From the NCBI GenBank assembly GCA_977017575.1, contig CDRNVI010000020.1:434001-498000 (forward strand): a DNA stretch of 64,000 bases, in the 5' to 3' direction. Position 1 is the stretch's first letter; each line of letters starts with the position of its first letter. The position numbers were made by a program, and so were the translations under genes. Of this stretch, positions 9,300 to 20,267 are shown in pieces. The DNA comes from Paramoeba atlantica (Eukaryota > Discosea). The notes below the pieces were generated by a model. It ran no database searches. It saw nothing but the letters and a program-made list of their open reading frames with translations, and was not told the DNA's origin.

Positions 9300-11430
9300 G
9301 AGCAAAAAACGGAATTTGTGTGATAAACTGTCGAACTGGCGCCCTATCAGCCTGACCAGCTGTCTGGGGAAGCTACTCCACTCAATCATAGGACACAAAC
9401 TTCTGAGTCACGCTGACAGCACAGGGATCATCGACACGACCATACAAAAAGGCTTTCTCCCCAATGTCAATGGAACCATTGAACACACGCAAGCGCTTTG
9501 TAAACTGCTGGATTTTCAGAGGCAGCACAAACGGCAATACTGCTTGGGTCAATTCGACCTGAAAAACGCCTTTGGTTCTCTTCCACACTCGATCCTCTTC
9601 CAAGTATTACAATGGGCAAAGGTGTCGCCGATTATCATCGAATATGTTCACTCCCTCTATACCAGTGCTTCTCTCCGAGTCAAGTGTGCTGAGGGGTTGA
9701 CTAACCACATTCCCGTTGAACGAGGCGTTCTTCAAGGCGACACCCTATCTCCTGTGCTATTCAACCTTGCGATGGAGGTAGTTTTAAGGTACCTTCGATC
9801 CAGCTTTCCAGGATATGGCATCACATGGGGCGGGCAAGATTCATTCCTTAAGGCGTTTGCGGACGACCTTGCCGTCATTACCAAATCACCCGAAGAAATG
9901 CAGCATGTTACTAACGCCCTGGTAAAGGTGCTCGCCAGATTAGGCATGCGGCTAAATGTACAGAAATGTCGGCTTCAGTATATGGCTGTAGCGGATGGAG
10001 GATACAAAACCCACAGACCGCACATCCGTGCCGGCGGCGAAAGCATACCCCACGTTTGCGACAAAGGCAGTCAGTTTCTGGGCATGACGCTAGCGCCTGG
10101 AGCCCAACAAGGGAAAGTGTTGTTCAAGAGTCTCCGTACACAACTACGCCACTGGCTTACCAACGTATCTGAAAGTGCCATGGATACGCCCGCCCGCCTC
10201 TGGGTCTACAATAACGTCATTATTTCCCGTCTACGCTACGTTCTGACGGTAAATCCGGGAATCACACTGAATTTCATCCTGCGGCTGCAAAAGCTTGCGA
10301 CTACACACATTCGGAAATGGGTGAATATGGCCAAAACTGCAACCAGCGAACTTCTCTATTCTGAGCGGGGGTGGGCCTTAACTAGTTTCTCAAAGCTGTG
10401 GATACTCTGCAGGAGTACACTGGTCGAGCAAATGCAGAAATCACGTGACCCGGCTGTGCAACAGGCTTTAAGACACCGCATCCGCAGGGAACTGCACAAG
10501 CGCTCAACGGGACACGTCCAACCAGTAGTTGAACTGTACGACCGACGAGAAGACCGTGTGGCGACACGGCGGTTCATTGAGAGTGAATACGAGCGACACC
10601 TTTCCGAATCCCTGCAACGACGGGCTCCCATAGCGGCACAGTGGTTCCGTATGGCCACTGAGGACGAACTTGCGAAAGACTTTGCTGTTGCGGTATGTAA
10701 CATCAACAGTGAGGCACTCTCCCGGTTTACTGCATCTGTGTTGACCCAAACACCACTACCTACTCGTTCAGCACTGCGTCGTTGGGGTCTAAGTACGCAC
10801 ACGGACACAAAGTGTCCCATTTGCAATGAGGAGGTGCAGACAGTTCGACATGTCCTCACAGGGTGCAAGGTGGCCCTTGAACAGGGCCGCTACACGTTCC
10901 GCCATGATCTTATACTCCACGCTATCGCAGATGCCGTAAGAGCATCCCCAGAAACAGCGCAGTACCACTTTGATCTTTCTCTTTACCGAAACCCCCCAAC
11001 ATGGCTAAGTCAACAGGACACGGCCCTTAGACTTGATGGGTGGATCAAGCTACATAATGGTACTGAGTTCATACTTGAGCTCACTTCTCCGTGGGAGGAA
11101 AACTTTTTATCCTCACATGAAAAGTGCGGAAGTACGGGAATCTGTTTCTCGAAAGGAAAATGACTAACCCGGCAACCTTTCTTCTTGTCATCGAAGTGGG
11201 GGCCAGAGGGAAGCTCAACTCCTCTACGCGAGCGCTCAACTCACTTTTCGGAGGTAACAAGGCCACCGCCTCGCAATGTCGACAGAAGCTTGTCAAAAGA
11301 GCAATACGAGGAAGTTTCGCGATTTTTCAAAACCGCGATAACCCGAGCTGGACGGAAGCCAGCATATAGCGATGATGAAAAGCTTAAGGGAAACCCGTTT
11401 TGTGCGGGGTTTATACATGATTTACGTGTA
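9300..11430 (+). mobile_element. 5'-truncated LINE with RT and restriction-like endonuclease
   Basis: A non-LTR retrotransposon body that lacks its N-terminal region: coding begins abruptly inside the RT (DKLSNWRPISLT). It has the domain order of R2/CRE-type LINEs: RT, CCHC knuckle, restriction-like endonuclease. A 3' relative sits inside an LRR pseudogene at 39875-40257. The right edge lies between the coding end (11369) and an LRR fragment (from about 11470), so this copy too is joined to an LRR gene. Confidence 0.8.
9318..11369 (+). pseudogene. RT-endonuclease polyprotein of the plus-strand LINE
   Basis: RT motifs in order: NWRPISL, FDLKNAFGSLPHS, GVLQGDTLSPVLFN, AFADDLAVI (the catalytic F-A-D-D box), then NVQKC. 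After a thumb and linker comes a CCHC knuckle, CPICNEEVQTVRHVLTGC. The restriction-like endonuclease follows, with FILELTSPWEENF and VIEVGARG. The frame changes near 11115, where KYGNLFLERK continues in another frame, and coding ends with NPSWTEASI and TAG at 11369. The first in-frame codon at 9316 is TTG, not a genuine start. One frameshift plus a missing 5' part make this copy dead. Confidence 0.75.
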
Positions 11431-11469
11431 TTTTCTTAGGTGACAATCTCTGCAGTCATACTGCATGAT

Positions 11470-11721
11470 AAACAAAAATTAGCGAATAATTCGTTTTCCG
11501 GTGCGCTCGATCTTTCACAGCTTCCGTTGACGATAGGAGGTATTTGCTTGCAGGAGAATACATTCTCGAGGCATGTGGAATTGACGCGTCTGCCCTGCGG
11601 ACTGAAAACTCTTGTTTTGAGCAACAATACAGGTCTTCACGGAGAGGTCAAGAAATCGCAATTACCAGATTCTGTTCGACATGGTTTGTTTACTTCTGAG
11701 ACGGGAATAAATGTAACTTGA
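11470..11721 (+). pseudogene. 3' fragment of an LRR gene
   Basis: The frame reads NNSFSGALDLSQLPLTIGG, then two more LRRs, and ends VTSETGINVT-like as TSETGINVT. It covers only the last three or so repeats. The N-terminal cap and the first repeats are missing, and the LINE 3' end lies immediately upstream. I found no matching 5' half left of the LINE, so the insertion was followed or accompanied by loss. Confidence 0.65.
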
Positions 11722-12162
11722 GAAGTTAGGTTACGCGACTAATAATGGGTTATGTGTAATGTGACGAATTGGGATGTGCCTCCCGTTTTCGCGCACTCTC
11801 CGAAAAGTAATGAAGGAAAGTCGGAGATTAAACTTAGTTTGATAAACTGTACCAAAGAGTGGAGATAAAAAGGAACTGAAAAATAATTCAAAAATTTGTA
11901 GTGCAACACGAGTAGTCCGTAGGCAACACGTTTTGTTCAAGACTCAAAAAGAAGTGATTATCATATTGAAGTGAACAACATATTCAGAATATGTGTTTTC
12001 ATTCATTCACACGGTATTATTACCGAAACAGACGTTTGGTATTCTGGATATTGATCAGCACACTTATTTTATCTACTCAAATATAACATACGGATTCATT
12101 AGTTGCTGTTCGTTTCAATCACTGTAGTGAAATTTATATTACGTACTAGTATACTAATCCAC
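11722..12162. other. intergenic spacer
   Basis: AT-rich, no gene seen. In-frame TTG codons at about 12103 extend the next ORF upstream but have no ATG and no family-like sequence. Confidence 0.5.
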
Positions 12163-12918
12163 ATGTCAGATCCGTTACTTCCACACCCCCGTGTCGGCAA
12201 AGCGCGGGCGAATCTACCAGATGAATACTATTTGGCCCAATTCTTACAAGACATACAGAACGATCATCCCTCTTGGAATACGGATACTCCCGCTTGCGAA
12301 TGGGATAAGGTTGAGTGTAATGAAAAAGGAGAAATTTATGCAATTGGATGGTCTGACCAGTTTCTCACCGGGACTCCTCTTTGGACACATTTATCAAGTA
12401 TAATGTGTACTCATTTAAATCTTAATCTTAATAGGCTAACGGGAGGAATCGATCTACATTTGTTACCGATTAATATTCTGAATTTTGAAAGCAGCTTTAA
12501 CAACTTTGATGGCACTCTAAATTTGGAGGAAATGCCGCCGTCCTTAGGTCATCTCAGTCTTGGTCACTGCAAGTTGCATGGGCCCATCTCGCTACGCATG
12601 CTGCCCCCCGATGTTCAGGTTGTAACCTTAAGTCATAATATGCTCTCGGGAAGTCTGTATTTAGGGGCACTACAGGGCATGTATTATTTGGATTTGTCCC
12701 ACAATCATTTCTCGGGCCCTGTAGATTTGCATCTCTCCCGCCTTATCTCGTTAAGGTTGGACCACAATCAGAATTTAAGTGGTGAATACGATCCGATATG
12801 GTTTCATTCCACACCCGAAGTAGAGGGAACTCAAATTAAGATACTGCCCAAGCGCGGGTCGTACCGGTGCTTTTTGCCTTTACGATACGTCTTTGATTCC
12901 AACGTATGGCATTTTTAA
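12163..12918 (+). CDS. LRR protein
   Basis: 251 residues from the ATG at 12163 (MSDPLLPHPRVGKARANLP). The open frame continues upstream only to a TTG, and the chosen start matches the position of the start in relatives. The cap is PSWNTDTPACEWDKVEC, in which the usual G-V is replaced by K-V. About six LRRs follow, some degenerate, including NMLSGSLYLGAL and LDLSHNHFSGPVDLH. The family end motif EGTQIKILP is present but is followed by about 20 extra residues (to NVWHF), an extension not seen in relatives. Confidence 0.75.
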   Translation: MSDPLLPHPRVGKARANLPDEYYLAQFLQDIQNDHPSWNTDTPACEWDKVECNEKGEIYAIGWSDQFLTGTPLWTHLSSIMCTHLNLNLNRLTGGIDLHLLPINILNFESSFNNFDGTLNLEEMPPSLGHLSLGHCKLHGPISLRMLPPDVQVVTLSHNMLSGSLYLGALQGMYYLDLSHNHFSGPVDLHLSRLISLRLDHNQNLSGEYDPIWFHSTPEVEGTQIKILPKRGSYRCFLPLRYVFDSNVWHF

Positions 12919-14104
12919 ATACATGTTAGTGTTAGTTTTAAATAAATATTGTGGCGGAGTGGCAAGAACTTAAAGCTTGGAGCACGTGGTTCTCAGAGGG
13001 GTGACTCTGGGTGGGAGCGCCTGGAAGCGCCAAGGACCTTTATCTTGATTTTTTTTTGCTTCAGTTAGAGGATATTATTAGAAGTAACATTTTCACATAG
13101 TAGCAGAATTATAAATAATTTTTTTCTTTAATAATAATCATTATTAAATAATTATTATAGTAGTATAATCAGTAGTATAATAGATTATTACAACTGCTAA
13201 TCCAACTTTCTATACGCATCACGATTCGTATTTTCAGCCATATTATTTTCTATCTTTTCACATGTCAAGAAGCGTTGATGGCGATCAATTAATAGAGTGG
13301 TAGTTTGTGCGTAACCCTGGAAATTCTATTTATTGGTTGTGTACGAAGTGTCCATGATCCAATGAAAGATATGGTTCCAAAGCCACAAGTCTGCAGAGCG
13401 ATCTCATTCGGCGCTTATTGAACACATGAAATCAATGCACGGCAACTGGAAGGACGTTATAGCAACTGCTGCACACAAAGAATGGCGGGGATGGGGGGTG
13501 TAGAGGGCAGCAGGCGCAGCGGCGCGGGGTTCTTCTTCCCCCGGAATGGGTGAACGGGCCATGGGCGACCAAGAACGAAAGAAAATAAGACAACAAGGTA
13601 CTGGTACCATGTCCTGGATATCGTTCAGTGTATGCCATCAATTTCTTCTTAGGTTTGGGCAATAAGAAGGCTGTCATCCATATTCTAATCTTGCGACGCG
13701 GAAGTGGTGTCAACACCTGTGCAGCGACCAACAATGTCACATGCTGGATTAGATCCGATTTAAGCAAGCCCGTGAATTGAAAGAAAAATCCGTGTTCTAC
13801 ACTAATACCCATCCAAGCCATTACCCCCTTCCCCCCATACCACCTACGGTTTCTGCAGCTTGGTATTGGGGGATTGTCTTCTCTTGTGTCGTTCCATCCT
13901 TGTACGTACCCCCCCTGTTTGGGGTTAGAGGGTCTGGTCTGCATAATGTAGAGGTGTTGACTAAATTAACTTAGGCAATAGAGAGGGTACTAGACATAGA
14001 GCTTTCAAATTATCAATTTAGAACACAATCACTCGTACTTACATGTGCAAAATATACAGAAAATCGGGAAAATGTGGCAAAAAATGTTTGTGTACACATA
14101 ACAC
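12919..14104. other. spacer with possible small RNA and weak transposase remnant
   Basis: No host gene. At 12953-13060 a GC-rich island in AT-rich surroundings starts TGGCGGAGTGGC, which resembles a Pol III A box, and is followed by a run of nine T at about 13050. No B box or tRNA fold is convincing. On the minus strand, 13404-13944 encodes GVMAWMGISVEHG, reminiscent of the Tc1/mariner VMVWGGIS segment. Confidence 0.35.
13404..13944 (-). pseudogene. possible Tc1/mariner-like remnant
   Basis: The minus-strand frame contains KGVMAWMGISVEHGFFFQF followed by a helix ending LIQHV, which recalls the mid-domain of Tc1/mariner transposases, and a different frame downstream reads WSPMARSPIP. No clear D-x-A-x-H box is seen. 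I call it only as a weak resemblance. Confidence 0.25.
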
Positions 14105-14284
14105 GTCCAAAAAACAGTATTTTTTGGACCCCGGGGGCACCAGGGAGTTTGTATGAAAAAATGGCGGCAAAGTGCTTCGCTAGGGGAACGAGATCTCTCC
14201 AATGCTGCAAAGATGATCAAAAACGGATCAAAAAAATCAAAATTCCGAGGGGGGGCAAGATCAACTGAAACCACTGTATACAAC
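14105..14284. repeat. inverted copy of the 8753-8930 repeat
   Basis: The reverse complement of the 8.8-kb copy: it contains gggggcaccaggg, gcttcgctaggggaacgag, ccgaggggggg, and ends gaaaccactgtatac. The outer end is conserved, so it is probably a terminal repeat of a transposon family of which only ends remain. Confidence 0.65.
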
Positions 14285-14945
14285 CACCGCAATTAATGAC
14301 GGGTTCTGTACCACGTTTGCTCGACGTAAGTTTTAATCTAAACTCAGAATTATATTAATCCAGGTATAAAGAGGCGAGGGAGATACGAAGCAACAGATGT
14401 AGCAGATTCCCACTGAAAAAGAACTGCTATTTTGCATTCTCATTTTTTGGTTGTATTGGAGTTGAACGTTGACATTAAAAGTCAAAGCCCCATTCTCATT
14501 TTACCATTTCATCCTTATTTTTACCAACTGAGCGTTGACAGCCCAATTCTCATTTTTACTCTCAGAATAGTGACTTTTACTGTAAGTGAAGTGAAGGAAG
14601 TGAAGTGAATAAGCCTTCAATCCATAAACATTTTCTGAATTAGGATGTTATACTTAGTAACGTTGGATGAATACCCTAATTGGATGAGTATCCTAATTCG
14701 GCCTTTTTCAGCTTATTATCCTTACTCACCTTCACTATTATCCTAATTCAGCTTAATATCCTAATATCCAAAAATTATAATATCCAAAAAAACGTTTGGT
14801 CCTTTTCTGCTAATTTTTTAATATTCCTATACCTCGTAGTATTCCTTTACCCTCTTAATATTCCTACCAGGAATATTCACCCGGACAGTGTTTTAATTCA
14901 TTAAAATTTTCATAAAGCTGTGTCTTTTTCTACTTCAATCCCAGT
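14285..14945. other. AT-rich spacer with tatcctaattc repeats
   Basis: No gene. From 14635 to 14790 words such as TATCCTAATTC and TAATATCC recur in both orientations, probably the subterminal repeats of a decayed inverted-repeat element. The last bases (tttttctacttcaatcccAGt) form the acceptor of the Snu114 gene. Confidence 0.45.
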
Positions 14946-17900
14946 ATGCAACAAACAACAAATCCTTCGAAGCGCGCACTCGTCGCCACCCGCACCAACA
15001 CCCTATCGCTCCAACACACCACCGACGACGAAAACGTCGAGATCATCATTCCCCAAGGCGACACCCAACCCATCGAGCGTTCCCTCCTCGCCGACCCCCT
15101 CTCCGGGCCCTCCACCATCTTTCACCCCACCAAAACACAACACTGGAGAGCCTCCCTCCCCGAGTCCACCACCACCCCCGGCCCCACCCCCGACACCTTC
15201 CTTGCCGAGTCCCTCCTCGCCCTCCCCTCCCCCTCCTCCCTCCGCGTGTTCTCTCTCGTCGGGGATCTCCACCACGGCAAGACCTCCCTCGGCGACCTCC
15301 TCACCCTCCACCCCTATCTCCACTTCGACCCCGCGCTGCTCTCCCCCCGTTTCCCCCTCCCCCCGACCCGGCCCGGGGCCCAGCGTCACCTGGCCCGGCA
15401 GCACGCCCGGGCGCGCGGGGAGCCCCACTGCCCCCACCGCACGCCCCGGGCGCTGGACATGCGGCTTGAGGAGACCGCTCGAGGGGTCTCCTCAGGCACG
15501 CACTGTCTCACGACGCTGCTCCACAGCGGGCACACGGGGGGCGCCTTCCCGGTCCAGTTTATGGATACCCCGGGGCATGGGGTGTGGGAGGACGCGGGGC
15601 TCGGGGGCGGGGTGGCCGCGGGGGATGGGGTGGTGCTGGTGGTGGATGTCGCGGAGGGGGTGCGGCCGCAAGGGGAGCGGTGGGTGGGGCATGCGGTGGA
15701 GCACGGGCTGCCGCTTTTGGTGGTGGTGAATAAGATGGATAGGTTGGTGCTGGAGCTGCATTTGCCGCCGGTGGATGCGTTTGCGAAGATTCGGTATGTG
15801 GTGAATACGGTGAATGAGATTTTGGGGAAGCAGCCGGGGTGGGAGGCGGAGCGGACGCCGAGGCTGGATCCGGCGGCGGGGAATGTGGTGTTTGGAAGTA
15901 CCTCCCAGCAGTGGTTGTTTACGTTGCCGAGTTTTGCGAAGAAATACTTGAATTCGTTTTCACGCACGCGTCGAAGTGGGTTTTCTGCGGGTGCTGCTCC
16001 CGAGAGTGAAGAAGAAAAAGAAGCCTATGCCAGGGAGTCTCGATTTGGGGCGCTGTCGGCGAAGAAATTTGCCGCTCAGCTCTGGGATCCGTGGTACTAC
16101 AATTCCTCGAAGCACGCGCTGGTGCATTCGGAAGAGGAGTCTGTGCTAACGGATGAAACATTACAACCTTCTTTTGTACGTTTTATACTTGAGCCGATCT
16201 ATAAAATGATGGCTACTGTGGTGGAAACCGACGCTGTGGATTTAACTGCGAAACTGGACCTGCAACCTGCTTTGACGTACGATGAACTACGCATGGAGAC
16301 ACCGGAACTGCTTCGCGCTTGTTTACAGCGATTCTTTTACGGAACGGCCACAACAATAATTGCCAATCTTGAGGATTTAAAATCCAACCGAGCACGCATA
16401 CCGTTTTTAACTTCCGCTCTGGGCGACGCCACGCGTGAGTTCTTTTCCTGTCCATCCAAACGATTGGGTCTACGTGAGTCTGACAATCCCTCTCCTGCGG
16501 TGCTACAGCTAGTGAAGTACACGCACCTCCCGCAGCACAATGCCGCCGTAGATGACAGGTTTTTCTACCCTGTGGTCCGCGTTTTGCGCGGCTCCGTACG
16601 TCTCGGGGACCAGTTGAACGTCTTCTCTGTTCAACAAGTACTGGAGCGGAACAATGAGGAGGCAGAAGGCGCTTGGTCGGGATCACAGTCTAGTGAGGCA
16701 GCTCTCACAATGCTAACTGTCGAGGCTCTCCTCATCACGACCCCCTCTGGGGTAGTGCCCCTACCCGAGGCCAAGTGCGGGGTCCTTGTTCACCTTCAAG
16801 GTCTTACGTCGGATGTACTAAGCTGTTGGCCACATCCGAATGGCATTCTATCTTCCCTCCGCTCTCCTGAAAAACTACGTCAATTCATGTTTGAGAATTT
16901 TGTTGGGTCCCGAAATGGAAACGAGCACTGCGCAAGTGACACGTCAAAACTTGATTCTCTGTTCAACCCTCTACGACACCTGCGCTCGCTGCCTGTGTTT
17001 AAAATTGGTGTTGAGGCCTTGCGTCCGGATGAGCATGCTGAACTGAAGCACGCCCTGCTGTGTGCCTCATTCATGTACCCTTGTCTTCGAATCGAGACCG
17101 AGGACACCGGGGAGATCGTCCTCACGGCACCTGGGGAACTCTACCTGGACACAGTGCTGCGCGACCTCCGCGAATGCTATGGCAAAATTGAGATCAAAGT
17201 CAACTACCCCACCGCTGCGTTTCGAGAAACAATTGAGGTGGCCTCCTCCCGACCCTATACCCACTCTCTTGGGGCTGCTCCCACAGAAAGGAACACGGAA
17301 ACGCTTCCACCCCATTCGCAATCATCACCAACCTCCTCAGCAGGGTCTCTCCCAAAACTCTCCCTCTCCGTATCCCCCCTTCCCTCCGCGTTGCTTGAGG
17401 AGCTCCGCCACAGGCCAATTCCCCGTGAACGTCTCGCGAACACTTACCACTGGGATACCCTCACCCTGGACCACATCTGGACCTGGGCGCCCGACCCCGT
17501 CCATGGCCCCAACGTGTTCATTAACCGGGCGGTCTTTGCCGTCCCAACACCCCCTACCTCCTCATCTTCTAAAGCAGCAAAAACAAAAACAACGAGTACC
17601 TTAGAAAACACCAATGCACCTGCAGAAGTCATGCAGCCCTCCTCTTTTTCATCCCCTTTTTCTACTCTCTCATCTTTCTCTTCCTCTTCTTCCTATGTCT
17701 CCCTCTCCCCCGCACTCGACGCCCACAAACCCCTTCTCACCGAGGGGTTTCTCTGGGCCTGTCGAGAGGGGCCCCTTTGCGGGTCCCCTCTCCATGGGGT
17801 GATGGTATCCCTCCACGGCTTGGAGATGAACGAGGGGAATAACACAACGAGGAGTAGAGGAGGAGCGGGGAGCTCTTCGTTATCCTCTGCCCCTTATTAC

Positions 17901-18512
17901 TCGGGACCTTCCCTTCCCCGGGGTCTACTCCTCCCCGGGACACGGGATGCGATCTGGGGAGCCCTCCTCCGTGCCTCTCCAAGGTTAATGGAACCGATTT
18001 ATCGGTTTGAGGTGATGGGGAATGGGTTAGCCGCCCTGGATTCTTCCACTTCTACTTTACCTAATAAAGGGAGTAGTAGTAGTGGGAGTAGGCATAATCC
18101 AAACACGAATACGGTTCAGGGGGGGTTACCCCAATCGACTCGTGGTAAACAAAACAACCACAACGACACCGAGACGATCCACGCCCTGGTTCGTGCCCGT
18201 CGGGGTAAGGTGCGGGCGGAGGGTCGAGTCCCCGGGACCCCGCTGTGGTGTCTCACGGCGGATGTGCCGGTGATGGAGAGTGTGGGGCTGGAGACGGAGG
18301 TGCGGCTTAAAACGGTCTCCCCTCGAGCGGGGAGTGCGTTTGGGGTCGGGACCTTCTCGCATTGGGATATGGTCCCCGGAGACCCGCTAGAGGCGGGAGG
18401 GGGGACAAAAACACGGCTCGGGGAGCCGGTTCCGGTGTATGGCCTCGAACGGGAGATTGTGCAAAAGACACGGCGAAGGAGAGGGATGAGTGAGGGGATT
18501 GGGTGGGGGTAA
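14946..18512 (+). CDS. SNU114: U5 snRNP GTPase Snu114 / EFTUD2
   Basis: 1188 residues, EF-2-like. Snu114 is the GTPase of the U5 snRNP that gates spliceosome activation with Prp8 and Brr2. GTPase motifs: G1 GDLHHGKT at about residue 106, G3 DTPGH at 206, G4 NKMD at 262. The double His before GKT and the following RLVLELHLPPVDAFAKIR are Snu114-specific rather than EF-2-like. Later come GNVVFGSTSQQWLFTLPSF and FVRFILEPIYKMM, then domains II-V. The C-terminal half carries two Ser/Thr/Pro-rich low-complexity inserts (about 775-800 and 850-920) and a third near 1040. It is longer than the usual 970-1000 residues. The ATG follows an AG by one base. No intron. Confidence 0.92.
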   Translation: MQQTTNPSKRALVATRTNTLSLQHTTDDENVEIIIPQGDTQPIERSLLADPLSGPSTIFHPTKTQHWRASLPESTTTPGPTPDTFLAESLLALPSPSSLRVFSLVGDLHHGKTSLGDLLTLHPYLHFDPALLSPRFPLPPTRPGAQRHLARQHARARGEPHCPHRTPRALDMRLEETARGVSSGTHCLTTLLHSGHTGGAFPVQFMDTPGHGVWEDAGLGGGVAAGDGVVLVVDVAEGVRPQGERWVGHAVEHGLPLLVVVNKMDRLVLELHLPPVDAFAKIRYVVNTVNEILGKQPGWEAERTPRLDPAAGNVVFGSTSQQWLFTLPSFAKKYLNSFSRTRRSGFSAGAAPESEEEKEAYARESRFGALSAKKFAAQLWDPWYYNSSKHALVHSEEESVLTDETLQPSFVRFILEPIYKMMATVVETDAVDLTAKLDLQPALTYDELRMETPELLRACLQRFFYGTATTIIANLEDLKSNRARIPFLTSALGDATREFFSCPSKRLGLRESDNPSPAVLQLVKYTHLPQHNAAVDDRFFYPVVRVLRGSVRLGDQLNVFSVQQVLERNNEEAEGAWSGSQSSEAALTMLTVEALLITTPSGVVPLPEAKCGVLVHLQGLTSDVLSCWPHPNGILSSLRSPEKLRQFMFENFVGSRNGNEHCASDTSKLDSLFNPLRHLRSLPVFKIGVEALRPDEHAELKHALLCASFMYPCLRIETEDTGEIVLTAPGELYLDTVLRDLRECYGKIEIKVNYPTAAFRETIEVASSRPYTHSLGAAPTERNTETLPPHSQSSPTSSAGSLPKLSLSVSPLPSALLEELRHRPIPRERLANTYHWDTLTLDHIWTWAPDPVHGPNVFINRAVFAVPTPPTSSSSKAAKTKTTSTLENTNAPAEVMQPSSFSSPFSTLSSFSSSSSYVSLSPALDAHKPLLTEGFLWACREGPLCGSPLHGVMVSLHGLEMNEGNNTTRSRGGAGSSSLSSAPYYSGPSLPRGLLLPGTRDAIWGALLRASPRLMEPIYRFEVMGNGLAALDSSTSTLPNKGSSSSGSRHNPNTNTVQGGLPQSTRGKQNNHNDTETIHALVRARRGKVRAEGRVPGTPLWCLTADVPVMESVGLETEVRLKTVSPRAGSAFGVGTFSHWDMVPGDPLEAGGGTKTRLGEPVPVYGLEREIVQKTRRRRGMSEGIGWG

Positions 18513-18998
18513 GGGGGAGAGGGGGGGTTGGGTAGTGGAGGACGAGGAAGAAGGTGTTTTGATTTTTCCAAGAAAGAGACAAGCTTGCTCGTTTTTTGCG
18601 AATAAGGATGGTGTGAGGACTGATTTTGCGGTGATTGGTTTAAAAAAAAAGTATAACGTACGCAAGAGTAAGGAAACAAATGGTGGACGAAGTGCTTCCC
18701 ATCACGAACGATACGAGCGATGCCTTAAGATGAGGCGATCCCCACGGTAATGAGGTATTACACCATTTTATATTGAAAACTTTAGGCATACGAGTTTGAT
18801 ACCTCCTTTACGCACATGTTGCCGAATTCATGCACTTGCTACATCTTGACCCTTATTTCGTAAATTTCGTTTCTTTTCTTCTCAATAAAGCATTCGGAGT
18901 TTCCTTATCCGAATTTGACATGCCTCTTTCTACTACAATCTTACTTATTCTAACGAAATCGTTCTTGCTTTTTTACTCGAAGAATCGCATTGATTCTA
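18513..18998. other. intergenic spacer
   Basis: No gene. A pyrimidine-rich stretch at 18860-18980 with several AGs could supply the SL acceptor for the next gene. Confidence 0.45.
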
Positions 18999-19874
18999 AT
19001 GCTCTCTCATTGCTCAGATACTCAACAGCTCCCCCACAATAGACTAAAGTCAAACGAAGATGTTCTGCAGCTTACGCGAGCAAATGTACCTAATCCGGGC
19101 GCAATACCCCTGACCACAACGCACTACACACGCGCCGCTAAAGTACGGGGTGTAGGGTTGCCACAAGAGCAGGAACTTGCGCGACTTTTCTCAAATATCA
19201 CGAATTCACTCCTTAATTGGAGCGCGTCCGTACCTGCGTGTAAATGGAAAGGCATAACCTGCAAGAACGGCATCGACGTCTCCGAAATTAGTTGTCGTGA
19301 CATGGCCTTGGAGGGGACCTTGGCGCTGCAATATATGCCCCGAACTGTGAGCAGGTTTTACGCATTGCGTAACAATCTTCAAGGAGTTCTACAGTTGGAT
19401 TTGTTGCCTTCGAAAATCACACATTTTGATGTTTGTAATAACTTATTTCACGGGTCTCTAGATCTCATAGGCATGCCGAATAATTTAATAGACGTATCCG
19501 CGTGCATCAATCAATTTACAGGAAGTGCCGATTTGGTGAATTTGTCGAAATGCCTAGAAGTTATAGAATTACAAGGGAATCTTCTTTCAGGCGATATAAA
19601 CTTAACGGCACTTCCTAGGAAGATGTTTATACTTGATTTATCACGCAATCTGTTTACCGGGTCTCTGAATCTAGACAAGCTGCCGCTTTCATTATTGTCA
19701 TTGCGCTTAAATAACAACATTTTTTCTGGGTGGATTCTACTCAACAATCTGCCAAAACAATTGAATACGTTGCTTTTGAACGGCAATTTGGAACTTTACG
19801 GGGAGGTCAATAGATCAACCCTTCCCGAATCACTTTTTGAATTTAAGCACGATGATAAAATTAGCATATGTTAG
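18999..19874 (+). CDS. LRR protein with long N-terminal leader
   Basis: 291 residues if the ATG at 18999 is used; an upstream TTG is not credible. About 45 residues precede the family sequence TRAAKVRGVGLPQEQELARL, so the leader is longer than in relatives and may be partly 5' UTR. The cap is LNWSASVPACKWKGITC, followed by about nine LRRs, one of the longer arrays, e.g. LFHGSLDLIGMPNNL and NLFTGSLNLDKLP. It ends HDDKISIC. No membrane segment. Confidence 0.7.
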   Translation: MLSHCSDTQQLPHNRLKSNEDVLQLTRANVPNPGAIPLTTTHYTRAAKVRGVGLPQEQELARLFSNITNSLLNWSASVPACKWKGITCKNGIDVSEISCRDMALEGTLALQYMPRTVSRFYALRNNLQGVLQLDLLPSKITHFDVCNNLFHGSLDLIGMPNNLIDVSACINQFTGSADLVNLSKCLEVIELQGNLLSGDINLTALPRKMFILDLSRNLFTGSLNLDKLPLSLLSLRLNNNIFSGWILLNNLPKQLNTLLLNGNLELYGEVNRSTLPESLFEFKHDDKISIC

Positions 19875-19968
19875 CGGAGAAAATATGAACTATGCCTATT
19901 GATGGCGACCTTCTCTCCCCACTCGAAGATGATTGCGGGTTGCAAGATTTTTACTGTTTTTTTAGAAT

Positions 19969-20094
19969 ACTGTAGAAACCGAAATTAAGGAAGGTTTCAT
20001 TGTGACACGGAATTTTTTCGGAAGGAAAAGATTTTTTCTTAATTAACATTTTCTAATTTTTAAATTTCCTTAATTTCCGTTTCTACGGTACAGT
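19969..20094. mobile_element. short MITE with 24-bp TIRs
   Basis: A 126-bp foldback. The left arm starts ACTGTAGAAACCGAAATTAA and the right arm is its near-perfect complement, ending TTTCTACGGTACAGT. There is no coding content. It lies in the 3' flank of the LRR gene, in an otherwise gene-free AT-rich spacer (19875-20267). Confidence 0.7.
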
Positions 20095-20267
20095 TATTTT
20101 TAGCAGAAGAGGGTTGCAGCCTCCTTTGTTTGTTTGCTTATGTAAAAAAAGCATGATGAAAGGGTAAAATAAATTAATTTTTGGCGATATCACAAATGAA
20201 TCAAAAGATATCACAAAGTGTAGCAAAATAATATCATTTTATGCTGAGGTAGCATTTCATATTTAGT

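Noticed and set aside
14920-15729. 269-residue Pro/Ser-rich frame overlapping Snu114
   Set aside because: A shadow of the C-rich codons of the real gene in another frame; no domain.
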